Origin: UBA5078 sp033721235
GTDB taxonomy: Bacteria; Pseudomonadota; Gammaproteobacteria; Pseudomonadales; Pseudohongiellaceae
Direction: 5' to 3'
DNA length: 64,000 nucleotides
Assembly: GCA_033721235.1 (NCBI GenBank)
Contig: JAWWAY010000008.1
Coordinates: forward strand, 1-64,000
A program made the position numbers and the translations under genes. The first letter of the stretch is position 1. Each line of letters begins with the position of its first letter. This document shows, in pieces, positions 43,860 to 53,358 of the stretch. The notes under the pieces are model-generated. The model saw nothing but the letters and a program-made list of their open reading frames with translations. It searched no databases and was not told the origin of the DNA.

Positions 43860-44812
43860 TGGTCTGGGCCATTGGTGAAACGCTTACCTGGGGCAAATTG
43901 CTCTCTTCTTGCATTAAGGACTTCGGCTGCCGTAACAGGATTTTTTCCAGGCATCTGCAATTTCGTCACCTGAAGAACGGAGTCTTGGCAGGCGATGCGA
44001 ATGGAGTTTTTGTCTGCGGATATAATAACGCCATTGGCCTGGTGTGAGCGCTCACCTACTGGTTTTGCCTCAATTATTCTGACCCTATCTTCGTCAATAT
44101 ACGTATATGCTGGGGTGCGGCCGATGCCACATCTTACAATACGGTCTATGCTTTGCGCGTCACTGTTCCAGTCAATCAGAGCCTCCCGCTTATCGAGCTT
44201 GGCCGCGTAAGTGCTCAAACTATCGTCTTGCTTTTCTGCCTGGGCCTTTAGCTCTTCTATATGAGCCAAAGTGTGCAAAAGTGCTTCTCTGCCTGATTTG
44301 GCAAGAGCCTCTTCAAGCATCTGTCTATCCAGTTCTTGTGTAATCGGCACTTGCGCCTTGTACAACATGTCTCCGGTATCGAGGCCCCGATCCATTTGCA
44401 TAATCGTGACACCGGTATATTCGTCGCCGGCCAACAGGGCTCGCTCGATAGGCGCCGCGCCCCTCCAACGAGGGAGTATGGAGGCGTGTACATTAATGCA
44501 ACCAAGACGAGGAATATCTAGAACGGCCTGAGGCAAAATTAAGCCATATGCCACCACTATCATGAGGTCTGGTTGTAGTGCCGCTAGTGTCTCTTGTTCA
44601 GTTTCGTCTTTTAGACTCTGGGGTTGGTATACCGGGATATCATGTTCTAGCGCCAGTTGTTTTACGGGGCTAGCCAGCAATTTTTTCCCGCGCCCTGCGC
44701 GGCGGTCCGGCTGGCTGTATACGGCGATAATATTGTGTTTTGCTTCGATTAAAGCGTGAAGGTGCTCGGCTGCAAAGCTAGGAGTGCCTGCAAATACGAT
44801 TTTCAATGGCAT
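43856..44812 (-). CDS. fmt: Methionyl-tRNA formyltransferase
   Basis: A 318-residue enzyme that formylates initiator Met-tRNA. It begins LKIVFAGTPSFAAEHLHALI. The formyl-THF site region GCINVHASILPRWRGAAPI contains the catalytic Asn-His pair, and TGVTIMQMDRGLDTGDML follows. The C-terminal OB-like domain is present. It starts 27 bp after def. Confidence 0.98.
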   Translation of the reverse strand: MPLKIVFAGTPSFAAEHLHALIEAKHNIIAVYSQPDRRAGRGKKLLASPVKQLALEHDIPVYQPQSLKDETEQETLAALQPDLMIVVAYGLILPQAVLDIPRLGCINVHASILPRWRGAAPIERALLAGDEYTGVTIMQMDRGLDTGDMLYKAQVPITQELDRQMLEEALAKSGREALLHTLAHIEELKAQAEKQDDSLSTYAAKLDKREALIDWNSDAQSIDRIVRCGIGRTPAYTYIDEDRVRIIEAKPVGERSHQANGVIISADKNSIRIACQDSVLQVTKLQMPGKNPVTAAEVLNARREQFAPGKRFTNGPDQ

Positions 44813-44839
44813 GCGTGTTCCGGCAGTGGGTGGTGAAAC

Positions 44840-45346
44840 TTAGGCGTTTTCTTTATGAGCTTTTTCCAGCTTCTTCTTAATTCGGCCCCTTTTAAGGCTG
44901 CTCAGATAATCCACAAACAGCTTACCGTTCAGGTGGTCCATCTCATGTTGGATGCATGTCGCCAAAAGTCCGTCCGTTTCAATTTCAAATGGCTCGCCAT
45001 TGCGATCTAGCGCGCTGATGCGAACCATACGCGGGCGCGATACTGTTTCATAAAAGCCGGGCACGGATAGGCAGCCTTCGTCATACTCCGCTAATTCTTG
45101 GTCTATAATCTCTACTTTAGGATTAATAAACACTAGAGGCTCATCTTTCTCCTCAGAAATATCCATAACAATCAACTGTTTATGAAGGTTCACCTGGGTA
45201 GCGGCCAAGCCAATACCGGGGGCCGCGTACATAGTTTCAAACATATCGTCGATTGTTTGTCGCAGCTCGTCCGTCACCGTTTCGATAGGTGTCGCCTTCT
45301 TACGCAGACGAGCGTCTGGGAACTCGAGAATTTCTAGTATAGCCAT
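44840..45346 (-). CDS. def: Peptide deformylase
   Basis: A 168-residue metallo-hydrolase that removes the N-formyl group from nascent proteins. The three family motifs are intact: GIGLAATQV (motif 1), EGCLSVPG (motif 2, metal Cys) and QHEMDHLNGKLF (motif 3, HExxH). It heads the def-fmt-rsmB-trkA-trkH operon and is divergent from the lysM gene, with 129 bp between their starts. Confidence 0.98.
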   Translation of the reverse strand: MAILEILEFPDARLRKKATPIETVTDELRQTIDDMFETMYAAPGIGLAATQVNLHKQLIVMDISEEKDEPLVFINPKVEIIDQELAEYDEGCLSVPGFYETVSRPRMVRISALDRNGEPFEIETDGLLATCIQHEMDHLNGKLFVDYLSSLKRGRIKKKLEKAHKENA

Positions 45347-45475
45347 AGTCTAATATTGGGCTCTAAGGTATTGAGCTAATTTAAGTTTAATATCAGTAGT
45401 GTGATCTTGCTTCTAGTGCTAAGTATACCTTATTGCTAAGATACTTAACCTAAACGTGCATTGAGAATTGTAAAG

Positions 45476-46528
45476 ATGAAACTGATAAGACTAAAGAGTT
45501 TACTTACTTTTTGTGGCTTAAGCATTGCCGTCCTCCTTGGGGCGTCCGCCGTGCAAGCACAAAACATAGCACTTTCCCCAAATTCCCCAGACGTTTATGT
45601 AGTGAAAAAGGGCGACACCCTGTGGGATATTTCGGCAATGTTTCTCGAAGAACCATGGCGGTGGCCGCAAATTTGGCAAGTAAATCCGGAGATCTCTAAC
45701 CCCGATCTTATTTTTCCAGGCGACTCGCTGCGACTTATCTATATAGATGGCCAGCCCAGAATCGTCATGGAAAGGGGTAGCAGAGAAACGGTTAAACTAA
45801 GCCCGCAAATTAGGGAAGAAGCACTGACCAGTGCAATCCCCGCAATTTCGCGCCAAGCGCTACAGGGTTTTTTGATTGATAACCGTATCGTCGATAGCGA
45901 CACTTTTAATAGTGCTCCTTATATTCTAGCGAGCGTTAGCGGCAACTTGCTCATGAGTGCTGGGCATGAGGTCTATGTGCGCGGCGATTGGCTTAGCGCA
46001 AATAGGGACTATGAAATATTCCGTCTTGGCAAAGCCTATATGGGGCCAGACAAAGAGCTCCTAGGCCAAGAGGCTGTGAGCCTTGGGGAGCTCAGCGTTA
46101 TTCCGGGTGAAGCAGACGAAGTCAGAAAAGCCCGCATTGTGCGTAGCAAAGTTGAATTGAAGGCGGGCGATCGTCTATTGCCTAAAGAGCGTCAGGTTCT
46201 AGATGATACCTACTTCCCTACTCCCCCTGATCGGGACATGTCAGGCAAGGTCATTGGCTTATTGAATGAGTCCGAAAAAGCAGCCCAGTTTGAATCCCTA
46301 GTATTGAATTTGGGCGAGGTCGATGGCTTGGAGGTCGGAGACCTACTTTCGATTTCGCGAGCCGGAGAGACCGTTGAAGACCCCGTTACCGGCAAGAAAG
46401 TACAACTACCGGGCTCGGAAGTTGGAATGGTATTGGCCTACAAGGTATTCGATAAACTAAGTTATGGCGTGATTCTTTCTTTGACCGAGCCGGCGGAAGT
46501 TGGGCAGGAAGTGAATAGCCCCGAGTAA
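45476..46528 (+). CDS. Secreted LysM peptidoglycan-binding domain protein
   Basis: About 350 residues from ATG 45476; a TTG at 45461 is a weaker alternative. A signal peptide is evident (KLIRLKSLLTFCGLSIAVLL, cleavage near AVQAQ). A LysM domain at about 42-90 (VYVVKKGDTLWDISAMFL, then WPQIWQVNPEISNPDLIFPG) should hold the protein to periplasmic peptidoglycan. The rest (about 100-350) is a beta-rich region of unknown function found in relatives encoded upstream of dprA in Pseudomonas. It is the first gene of a lysM-dprA-tsaC-hemF-aroE set. Confidence 0.93.
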   Translation: MKLIRLKSLLTFCGLSIAVLLGASAVQAQNIALSPNSPDVYVVKKGDTLWDISAMFLEEPWRWPQIWQVNPEISNPDLIFPGDSLRLIYIDGQPRIVMERGSRETVKLSPQIREEALTSAIPAISRQALQGFLIDNRIVDSDTFNSAPYILASVSGNLLMSAGHEVYVRGDWLSANRDYEIFRLGKAYMGPDKELLGQEAVSLGELSVIPGEADEVRKARIVRSKVELKAGDRLLPKERQVLDDTYFPTPPDRDMSGKVIGLLNESEKAAQFESLVLNLGEVDGLEVGDLLSISRAGETVEDPVTGKKVQLPGSEVGMVLAYKVFDKLSYGVILSLTEPAEVGQEVNSPE

Positions 46529-46577
46529 TCACTACCGCTCCACCCTATATCAATTCATTTAGATCAAGGATGATCCT

Positions 46578-47708
46578 ATGAATGAAGACCACAGCGCCCA
46601 TTGGCTGCGCCTTTCCTTAAGCCCGCATTTTACGGCGGCCGAAAAACACCGCCTGCTAGCCACCATAGGGGGCGCTCCGTTTATCGCCCAATGCACCGAG
46701 AAGCAGCTAGCTCACTTCGGCCTCAAAGTTCAAGCGGTAGAGGCCCTTAGCCGCCTGTTTAACAAAGCAGATCAATCCATTGAGCGGACAGTTGACCAGG
46801 CTCTGAACTGGGCGGCTCAATCTGGCAATGCCCTCCTTTCTATCGACAGTGAATACTACCCGCCCCTATTAGCTGAGATATCGGACCCTCCAATACTGCT
46901 CTACGTAAGAGGCCAGTTAGAATCGCTTCTCGAAACTCATATCGCAATCGTCGGCAGCCGAGCATGTAGTGCAGACGCCAAGCGCAATGCTTTGAGCTTC
47001 GCTGTGGACCTCGCCGAACAGGGCTATAGCATTGTAAGTGGCCTAGCCTATGGGGTAGATACCTACGCTCATCAAGGAGCCATCAATGCCAATGGCACTA
47101 CTATCGCCGTCATGGGAACAGGTGCGGATTTACTATACCCAGCTAGGAACGCGGCGCTAGCGCAGCAAATCATGGAGCGAGGCGCGCTCATTAGCGAGCT
47201 GCCCTTGGGCTCTGGGCCAAAGCCGTCACATTTTCCCAAACGTAACCGCATAATCAGCGCAATGGGCATGGGCACTATAGTAATAGAGGCGGCGCTGAAA
47301 AGTGGCTCCTTAATCAGCGCTCGTCTGGCAATGGAGCAAGGGCGAGAGGTTTTTGCAGTCCCCGGCTCTATTAGAAATGCCAAGGCACAGGGCTGTCATC
47401 AACTGATCAAAGATGGCGCCCAGCTGTTGGATCATAGCTCCCAAGTCTCGCAAGTGCTGGCCCCCATGTGCAGCCCACTTAACCCAAGCTCCCGTGAGCC
47501 CAATGGGCCTAGTCCAGATGCTTGTGAAAAGGAGCTCCTAAGTGAACAAGAGCGTGTGATACTAAATTTGATCGGCTATGATTTGGTTTCCATAGATACT
47601 CTCTGCGCAAGCTCGGGAATTGCTGTCGCGCCACTGCAAACCCTATTGCTTCAACTAGAGCTTAAAGGGCGAATTGAGTGTAGAGCTGGTGCTTACGTAT
47701 TGGCATAA
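46578..47708 (+). CDS. dprA: DNA-processing protein DprA
   Basis: A 376-residue protein that protects incoming single-stranded DNA and loads RecA in transformation. The Rossmann-like core has IAIVGSRACSADAKRNAL, SGLAYGVDTYAHQGAI and FPKRNRIISAMG. These are family signatures. A C-terminal winged-helix domain (about 315-376) is present. An AAGGA-type site precedes ATG 46578, 49 bp after the lysM gene. DprA alone does not show that the organism is competent. Confidence 0.97.
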   Translation: MNEDHSAHWLRLSLSPHFTAAEKHRLLATIGGAPFIAQCTEKQLAHFGLKVQAVEALSRLFNKADQSIERTVDQALNWAAQSGNALLSIDSEYYPPLLAEISDPPILLYVRGQLESLLETHIAIVGSRACSADAKRNALSFAVDLAEQGYSIVSGLAYGVDTYAHQGAINANGTTIAVMGTGADLLYPARNAALAQQIMERGALISELPLGSGPKPSHFPKRNRIISAMGMGTIVIEAALKSGSLISARLAMEQGREVFAVPGSIRNAKAQGCHQLIKDGAQLLDHSSQVSQVLAPMCSPLNPSSREPNGPSPDACEKELLSEQERVILNLIGYDLVSIDTLCASSGIAVAPLQTLLLQLELKGRIECRAGAYVLA

Positions 47709-47875
47709 TCAGCACCCTTGCAAGAACTCAGGGACTGCTGTACTTTCAGCCGCCTATTTTTCGCTAGGCATGAGTGTCTAATGCAGTTTTTTTGCGAATG
47801 GTAAAGGCCGAGCCCTATCGCTCTCAAGACGCCTCTTGCCAGCAAGCACGGTAAAGAACAACGAGGAAATTTACT

Positions 47876-48445
47876 TTGGGTCAATATCGCTCTAGAGGTA
47901 TGAAGCTTAAACGGGCCGTTACCTGTATTCGAGCCGGCGGAGTATTAGCCTACCCTACTGAGGCAATTTGGGGACTTGGCTGCGACCCATTCGATCGCGA
48001 TGCTTGTCTGCGACTGCTTGCCATAAAGAAACGCCCGGTCGAGAAAGGTCTAATTCTAGTGGCGGCTAACACGGAACAAGTTGCTCCATTGCTGGACTCT
48101 CTTTCACCCGCCCAAGCTAATCAAGTACTGGCCTCGTGGCCAGGGCCCACTACTTGGTTAATCCCCGATCATAATAATCTTATCCCTTGGTGGGTAAAGG
48201 GCGAGCACACTTCGGTTGCAGTTCGCGTCAGTGCGCATCCGCAGGTGGAGGCTTTATGCCGCGAGTTTGGCGGTCCAATCGTTTCCACTTCCGCTAATCG
48301 TGCCGGTTTGCGGCCTGCCAAAACAGCGCTAATGGTGCAAAAACAAATGGGCAATCAGGTCGATTGCATTTTCAGAGCAAACTTAGGCGGTTCCAAAGAG
48401 CCCTCTACAATCATTGATGCTGTAACGGGCAAGGTATTGCGCTAG
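47876..48445 (+). CDS. tsaC: L-threonylcarbamoyladenylate synthase TsaC
   Basis: A 189-residue YrdC/Sua5-family enzyme making threonylcarbamoyl-AMP for t6A37 tRNA modification. The nucleotide-binding start VLAYPTEAIWGLGCDPFD and the segment KKRPVEKGLILVAA match E. coli TsaC. GPIVSTSANRAG is the conserved C-terminal motif. The start is a TTG at 47876 with AGGA 8 nt upstream; an ATG at 47900 has AGAGG too close to use. Its place between dprA and hemF is the usual one. Confidence 0.96.
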   Translation: MGQYRSRGMKLKRAVTCIRAGGVLAYPTEAIWGLGCDPFDRDACLRLLAIKKRPVEKGLILVAANTEQVAPLLDSLSPAQANQVLASWPGPTTWLIPDHNNLIPWWVKGEHTSVAVRVSAHPQVEALCREFGGPIVSTSANRAGLRPAKTALMVQKQMGNQVDCIFRANLGGSKEPSTIIDAVTGKVLR

Positions 48446-48471
48446 TTCGGCTAAGCAAAAAGGGAGCGACT

Positions 48472-49398
48472 ATGAGCGCGGTAAGTGTTACTCAAGAACA
48501 GATTCAGCTAGTTAAAGATTATCTATTGTCTCTACAAGACAGTATCTGCAATGGCTTAGCGAAAATTGATGGTAAGAAGGATTTTATTACCGATGAGTGG
48601 GAGAGGGATGAAGGCGGCAGTGGTCGTACGCGAGTTATCGCCGAAGGCGCTGTATTTGAGAAGGGCGGAGTCAATTTCTCTCATGTCTTTGGTAATAAAC
48701 TACCCCCTTCCGCAACGGCGACTCGCCCAGAGTTGGCGGGCCGATCATTTCAAGCCATGGGGGTCTCGCTGGTTATACATCCGGATAATCCGTTTGTTCC
48801 AACTTCCCATGCCAATTTCCGATTCTTTATCGCCGAAAAAGAAGGTGAGGATCCAGTGTGGTGGTTTGGTGGGGGCTACGACTTAACCCCCTACTATGGG
48901 AATGAGTTAGATTGTGAGCATTGGCACCGAACTGCGAAGAATGCTTGTGACAAGATAGGCGATGAGTTCTACCCTCGTTTCAAGAAAGAGTGCGACGAAT
49001 ACTTCTATCTCAAGCATCGGAAAGAGCCGCGTGGAATTGGTGGCTTGTTCTTCGACGATTTCAACGAGTTGCCCTTCGAAGAGGCCTTTGCCTTGGTTCG
49101 AACGCTTGGAGATAGTTACCTGCCCGCCTATGCGCCGATTGTAGAAAAGCGCAAAGACATTCCGTTTAACGAAAAGCACAAGCACTTCCAATGCTATCGC
49201 AGAGGTCGTTATGTAGAGTTCAATCTTGTATTCGACAGAGGAACTCTCTTTGGGCTGCAATCGGGAGTTGGGCGTATTGAGTCAATCTTGATGTCTCTGC
49301 CCCCGCAAGTACGATGGGATTATGACTGGCATCCAGAGCCAGGCACTGAAGAGGCGAAACTCTACACAGACTTTCTTCAGCCCCGTGAGTGGGTGTAA
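48472..49398 (+). CDS. hemF: Oxygen-dependent coproporphyrinogen-III oxidase
   Basis: A 308-residue aerobic heme-pathway enzyme converting coproporphyrinogen III to protoporphyrinogen IX. Family signatures include NFSHVFGNKLPPSATATRP, VIHPDNPFVPTSHANFRFF, WWFGGGYDLTPYYG and HFQCYRRGRYVEFNLVFDRG. Nearly every diagnostic motif is intact, and the length matches E. coli (299). It lies 26 bp after tsaC and abuts aroE. Confidence 0.98.
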   Translation: MSAVSVTQEQIQLVKDYLLSLQDSICNGLAKIDGKKDFITDEWERDEGGSGRTRVIAEGAVFEKGGVNFSHVFGNKLPPSATATRPELAGRSFQAMGVSLVIHPDNPFVPTSHANFRFFIAEKEGEDPVWWFGGGYDLTPYYGNELDCEHWHRTAKNACDKIGDEFYPRFKKECDEYFYLKHRKEPRGIGGLFFDDFNELPFEEAFALVRTLGDSYLPAYAPIVEKRKDIPFNEKHKHFQCYRRGRYVEFNLVFDRGTLFGLQSGVGRIESILMSLPPQVRWDYDWHPEPGTEEAKLYTDFLQPREWV

Positions 49399-49400
49399 AG

Positions 49401-50231
49401 GTGGCTATCGATCAGTACGCTGTGTTTGGTTTCCCTATTAAGCACAGCAAATCCCCCGCTATTCATGCCGCCTTCGCTATACAGACAGGTGACGCCATCG
49501 AATACAGTGCTCAAGAAGTGAGTCCAGAGCGCTTTGAACAAACGGTTACGCAGTTTTTCGAAGCGGGCGGAAAGGGTTTAAATATCACCGTGCCGTTTAA
49601 AGAGCGCGCATGGGCCATGGCCCAGAATCATAGCCCTGCAGCCAAACTCTCCGGCGCTGCAAATACTCTCTATTTGAATGATCAGGGCCAGTTGTGCGCT
49701 GATAACACGGACGGTAAGGGTATGCTGCGCGATATTACTGAAAACCTAAGTGGCCAGATTCGAGATAAATCAGTATTGCTACTGGGGGCCGGGGGTGCCG
49801 TCAAGGGGGTGCTTCCAAGTCTACTAGCGGAGCAGCCAGCCAGTGTTTGTATTGTAAATCGCACCCTAGAGAAGGCTCAGCAATTGTCGCTTGAAGTGGG
49901 TGGTGTCACTAGTGCCTGTGCATACGAAGACCTAAAAAACGCTAGTTTCGACTGGGTTATCAATGGCACGTCGGCGGGTTTGAGCGGCGGCGTGCCTCCC
50001 ATACCGACTAGTGTTCTCAAGCCTAGCTCAAGCTGTTACGACATGGTTTACGGAAGTGGCGACACAGCTTTTCAGGCCTGGGCCAAATGCCATGGCGCTA
50101 GCAAGGCATACGATGGCTTGGGTATGTTGGTCGAGCAGGCGGCAGAGTCATTCGCTATTTGGCGCGGCGTAAAACCGAGCACTGCCGAAGTGATTGCTAG
50201 CTTACGCGAGCAAATTAATAGCAACGCCTAG
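49401..50231 (+). CDS. aroE: Shikimate dehydrogenase
   Basis: About 276 residues. It reduces 3-dehydroshikimate with NADPH in aromatic amino acid synthesis. The GTG at 49401 is preferred because it gives (M)AIDQYAVFGFPIKHSKSP, matching the short family N-terminus, and avoids the 10-bp overlap with hemF that a GTG at 49389 would cause. The catalytic lysine is in GLNITVPFKERAW. The NADP motif is LLLGAGGAVKGVL, and NRTLEKAQ follows. The stop overlaps that of the convergent carbonic-anhydrase-like gene by 4 bp. Confidence 0.97.
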   Translation: MAIDQYAVFGFPIKHSKSPAIHAAFAIQTGDAIEYSAQEVSPERFEQTVTQFFEAGGKGLNITVPFKERAWAMAQNHSPAAKLSGAANTLYLNDQGQLCADNTDGKGMLRDITENLSGQIRDKSVLLLGAGGAVKGVLPSLLAEQPASVCIVNRTLEKAQQLSLEVGGVTSACAYEDLKNASFDWVINGTSAGLSGGVPPIPTSVLKPSSSCYDMVYGSGDTAFQAWAKCHGASKAYDGLGMLVEQAAESFAIWRGVKPSTAEVIASLREQINSNA

Positions 50232-50776
50232 GGTTTCTGGCTTGCTAGCGATGCAATGTGTAGGTCTTTAAGCTTGCAATAGTTTTGGGCCGAATAGACA
50301 AAATACTCGCGTTCTTTATCGCTCAGTTTGCGTACCTGCTTAATTGGCGAGCCCACATAGAGGTAGCCCTCTTCGAGACGCTTGCCTGGCGGCACTAAGC
50401 TTCCGGCGCCTATCACCACTTCGTCCTCGATAATCGCGCCATCCATTATGGTGGCTCCCATGCCAACTAACACGCGATCACCAATGACGCATCCGTGCAA
50501 CATAGCCTGGTGACCCACGGTGACGTCGCTGCCGATGCTGGTGGGAAAGCCGCCAGGGTTGAAAGGCCCGTCATGGGTAACGTGAACGATGGTGCCGTCC
50601 TGGATGCTGGTTCTCTCACCAATCTTAATGGTGTGCATATCGCCTCTAATGACGACAAGAGGCCAAATCGAGCTGTCGGCGCCGATACTCACCTGCCCGA
50701 TCACTATTGCACTAGGGTCTACGAAACAACTATCCGCTATTTCCGGTCGGTGTTTTTCAAAGGGACGGATATCCAT
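50228..50776 (-). CDS. Gamma carbonic anhydrase family protein (YrdA-like)
   Basis: A 182-residue left-handed beta-helix protein. The hexapeptide repeats and the metal-binding histidines of gamma-class carbonic anhydrases are visible in TIVHVTHDGPFNPGG and VTVGHQAMLHGCVIG. The segment IWPLVVIRGDMHTIKIGERT is also typical. Its position beside aroE and hemF is common. Whether it has carbonic anhydrase activity is not known for most members of this subgroup. Confidence 0.92.
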   Translation of the reverse strand: MDIRPFEKHRPEIADSCFVDPSAIVIGQVSIGADSSIWPLVVIRGDMHTIKIGERTSIQDGTIVHVTHDGPFNPGGFPTSIGSDVTVGHQAMLHGCVIGDRVLVGMGATIMDGAIIEDEVVIGAGSLVPPGKRLEEGYLYVGSPIKQVRKLSDKEREYFVYSAQNYCKLKDLHIASLASQKP

Positions 50777-50868
50777 TTCTTTGGCCTCAAGCTGGTTGAT
50801 TAATAAGACGTCATTAGATTACCGTAGTATACCTTTTTCACAAATCCAAAGAACTTTTCAGGACCGTT

Positions 50869-52917
50869 ATGACCACCAATCCTTTACTAGTATTCGATGC
50901 GCTTCCTCAGTTTGACCTCATCGATGCCACGCATATTGAGCCTGCAGTTACTCAAGTCTTGGAGTCGAACCAAAAGCGTTTAGTCGAAATACTGGATACC
51001 GATGAGCCTCATACTTGGAACTCCTTGATGATGCCCTTGGATGAAATGGAGGATCGTTTGAGTAAGGTTTGGTCGACTGCCAGTCATCTCAATGCGGTAA
51101 AGAACAGCCCCGAAATTCGTGATGCCTACAATAAGTGTCAGCCCCTCATTACTGCGTACTACACGATGATGGGACAGAACGAAGCCCTCTATAGGGCGAT
51201 AAGCTCATTGTCGGAGCGCTTTGATACTCTGGACCTGGGAGCGTCACAGAGGAAAATCCTAGATGACTATCTATTAGATTTTAAGCTCTCGGGCGTAACA
51301 TTAGATGAGGACAAAAAGCAGCAGTTCGCCGCACTTGAAAGCCGTTTAAGCGAATTATCGAATAAGTTCAGCAATAATGTGTTGGATTCCACTATGGAGT
51401 GGAGTTATCTCGTGACCGATAGCGATATGCTTAGCGGCCTACCCGACACAACCCTAGAGGCCACCAAGGCAGCGGCAAAGCGTAAGGAGTGCGATGGCTA
51501 TTTGTTCTCGCTCGATTTCCCTATTTATTTATCCGTGATGACCAATGCCGACTCGGGCAGCTTGCGTGAAACCCTATACCAAGCGTTTGTCACGAGGGCT
51601 TCAGCGAAAGGGCCTCACGATAAGAAATACGATAACACCGAGATCATAAATGAGATTCTTTCTCTACGCGCACAACTGGCTAAATTGCTGGGCTATGAGC
51701 ACTATGCGGCGGTTTCTGTCGCGCGCAAAATGGCTAAGTCGCCGCAAACGGTTGATGAGTTTCTTGCCGACCTAGTTGAACTGGCATTACCCAGCGCCAA
51801 GCGCGAGTTTGCCGAGTTAGAGGCCTTTGCAAAGAAAGAGTTTGGTATTGCTACTCTGCAGGCCTGGGATGTTGCCTACTATAGCGAGAAGCTGAGAAAG
51901 CAAAGCTTCGATATCTCCCAAGAGGAGCTGCGGCCGTATTTCCCTGTGGAACAAGTCAAAGCCGGGCTTTTCACCGTTGCCAATAAACTCTATGGCATTG
52001 AAGTGAAAGAGGCCCCCCAAATATGCACATGGGATGAGGGAGTGACGGCCTATGACATCTATCGAGATGGGGATGTTATTGCCAGGTTCTATTTTGATCT
52101 GTATACCCGTGAAGGCAAGCGCTCAGGCGCCTGGATGGCCGAGTGCCGCTCGCGCCGCCGGCTAGCGGATGGAACTGTGCAGATTCCAGTGGCCTATTTG
52201 GTTTGTAATTTCTCCGTACCTACTGAGAGTACGCCATCACTACTGACCCATAACGAGGTCACCACCCTCTTTCATGAGTTTGGTCACGGCCTGCACCATA
52301 TGTTGACTAGCGAAGAGCATTTGCGCAGCTCCGGCATTAATGGTGTCGCCTGGGACGCCGTGGAGCTGCCTAGCCAGCTAATGGAGAACTGGTGCTGGAA
52401 TCGTGATGCCATTGCCTTGATTTCCTCGCATTATCAAAGTGGTGAGCCATTACCCGCCGATTTGCTCGAAAAACTATTGCAGGCTAAAAACTTCCAAGCC
52501 GGCATGAAAACAGTAAGGCAATTAGAGTTTGCACTATTCGATTTTGAAGTGCACAAGGCGGGCCTCGGATTTGATAGCAGCTTTGTGCGTGAGCAAATGA
52601 AAAGAGCAAGAGAGCTCACGAATGTCTTTGAGGCGCCTGAGTTCAACCGCTTCGAAAACAGCTTTTCTCATATCTTTGCGGGTGGCTACGCCGCTGGATA
52701 CTACAGCTATAAATGGGCGGAGGTACTCTCCGCCGATGTGTTCTCCAAATTTGCCAATCAGGGGGTGTTCAATGCTCAGGTGGGCAGTCTGTTTTTGGAG
52801 TCTCTGCTATCTCGTGGGGGCGGCGCGGACCCACTGGAACTTTTTGTCAATTTCATGGGGAGAGAGCCCGAGCTCTCGGCCCTTCTAAAACAGGATGGTT
52901 TACTCCCAAACAACTAG
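50869..52917 (+). CDS. prlC: Oligopeptidase A (M3 family metallopeptidase)
   Basis: A 682-residue cytoplasmic zinc peptidase that degrades short peptides, including cleaved signal peptides. The catalytic motif LFHEFGHGLHHML (HExxH near residue 468) and the downstream zinc ligand region WDAVELPSQLMENW are intact. Length matches E. coli PrlC (680). No signal peptide. It is divergent from the carbonic-anhydrase-like gene, and no partner follows it. Confidence 0.97.
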   Translation: MTTNPLLVFDALPQFDLIDATHIEPAVTQVLESNQKRLVEILDTDEPHTWNSLMMPLDEMEDRLSKVWSTASHLNAVKNSPEIRDAYNKCQPLITAYYTMMGQNEALYRAISSLSERFDTLDLGASQRKILDDYLLDFKLSGVTLDEDKKQQFAALESRLSELSNKFSNNVLDSTMEWSYLVTDSDMLSGLPDTTLEATKAAAKRKECDGYLFSLDFPIYLSVMTNADSGSLRETLYQAFVTRASAKGPHDKKYDNTEIINEILSLRAQLAKLLGYEHYAAVSVARKMAKSPQTVDEFLADLVELALPSAKREFAELEAFAKKEFGIATLQAWDVAYYSEKLRKQSFDISQEELRPYFPVEQVKAGLFTVANKLYGIEVKEAPQICTWDEGVTAYDIYRDGDVIARFYFDLYTREGKRSGAWMAECRSRRRLADGTVQIPVAYLVCNFSVPTESTPSLLTHNEVTTLFHEFGHGLHHMLTSEEHLRSSGINGVAWDAVELPSQLMENWCWNRDAIALISSHYQSGEPLPADLLEKLLQAKNFQAGMKTVRQLEFALFDFEVHKAGLGFDSSFVREQMKRARELTNVFEAPEFNRFENSFSHIFAGGYAAGYYSYKWAEVLSADVFSKFANQGVFNAQVGSLFLESLLSRGGGADPLELFVNFMGREPELSALLKQDGLLPNN

Positions 52918-53358
52918 ATGTAGTATGCCGTCAAAGCTGCGTCAACATGATAGTGTGAGTGCAATTTGCGATAGTATTATTCCTATAGCTTTTGCTATAA
53001 TGCCGCAGCTTTTATTGCACCCGCGTGATATTGAGCGAGTAATTTAAAGGTGAGGTCTGGTTCGCTGTGATCTTAAGCCTAAGCCAATTTGGCTACAATT
53101 TAATCACTTGTAGCGAAAGGTTTAGCGTTTAGATTAATGCATCCCTCACTATTACTAGTTTGTGGTATGCGGTAAATCGACTTACTCCTGTCATATAGTC
53201 CACTCAGATGGAATCAGGCGTACTCTTATATGAGTGTTGCCGCCAGGTTTAACTAGATAGTCCTGTAATTTTAGCTGTGAAGACGAATATAGTTTTCACA
53301 TATAAAAAATAAATAATTTTTAAACTCAGCCTTTTTCTAATACACGGAGACATGGCGA
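52918..53358. other. 441-bp intergenic region upstream of coxB
   Basis: No gene, tRNA or terminator is recognised. It contains an extended -10 promoter candidate (TGCTATAAT, 52993-53001), which would give coxB a 5' untranslated leader of about 350 nt. The final 80 bp is AT-rich, and GGAG at 53346 is the coxB ribosome-binding site. Confidence 0.6.
52993..53001 (+). promoter_or_regulatory. Extended -10 promoter candidate upstream of coxB
   Basis: TGCTATAAT contains the TGn extension and a perfect TATAAT. No good -35 box lies 17 bp upstream; a TTGCGA is present but 24 bp away. It would drive the coxBA-ctaG-coxC operon. Confidence 0.45.

Noticed and set aside
53276..53300. TGTGA...TCACA upstream of coxB as a CRP site
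   Set aside because: The half-sites are separated by 15 bp instead of 6, so the spacing is wrong for CRP.
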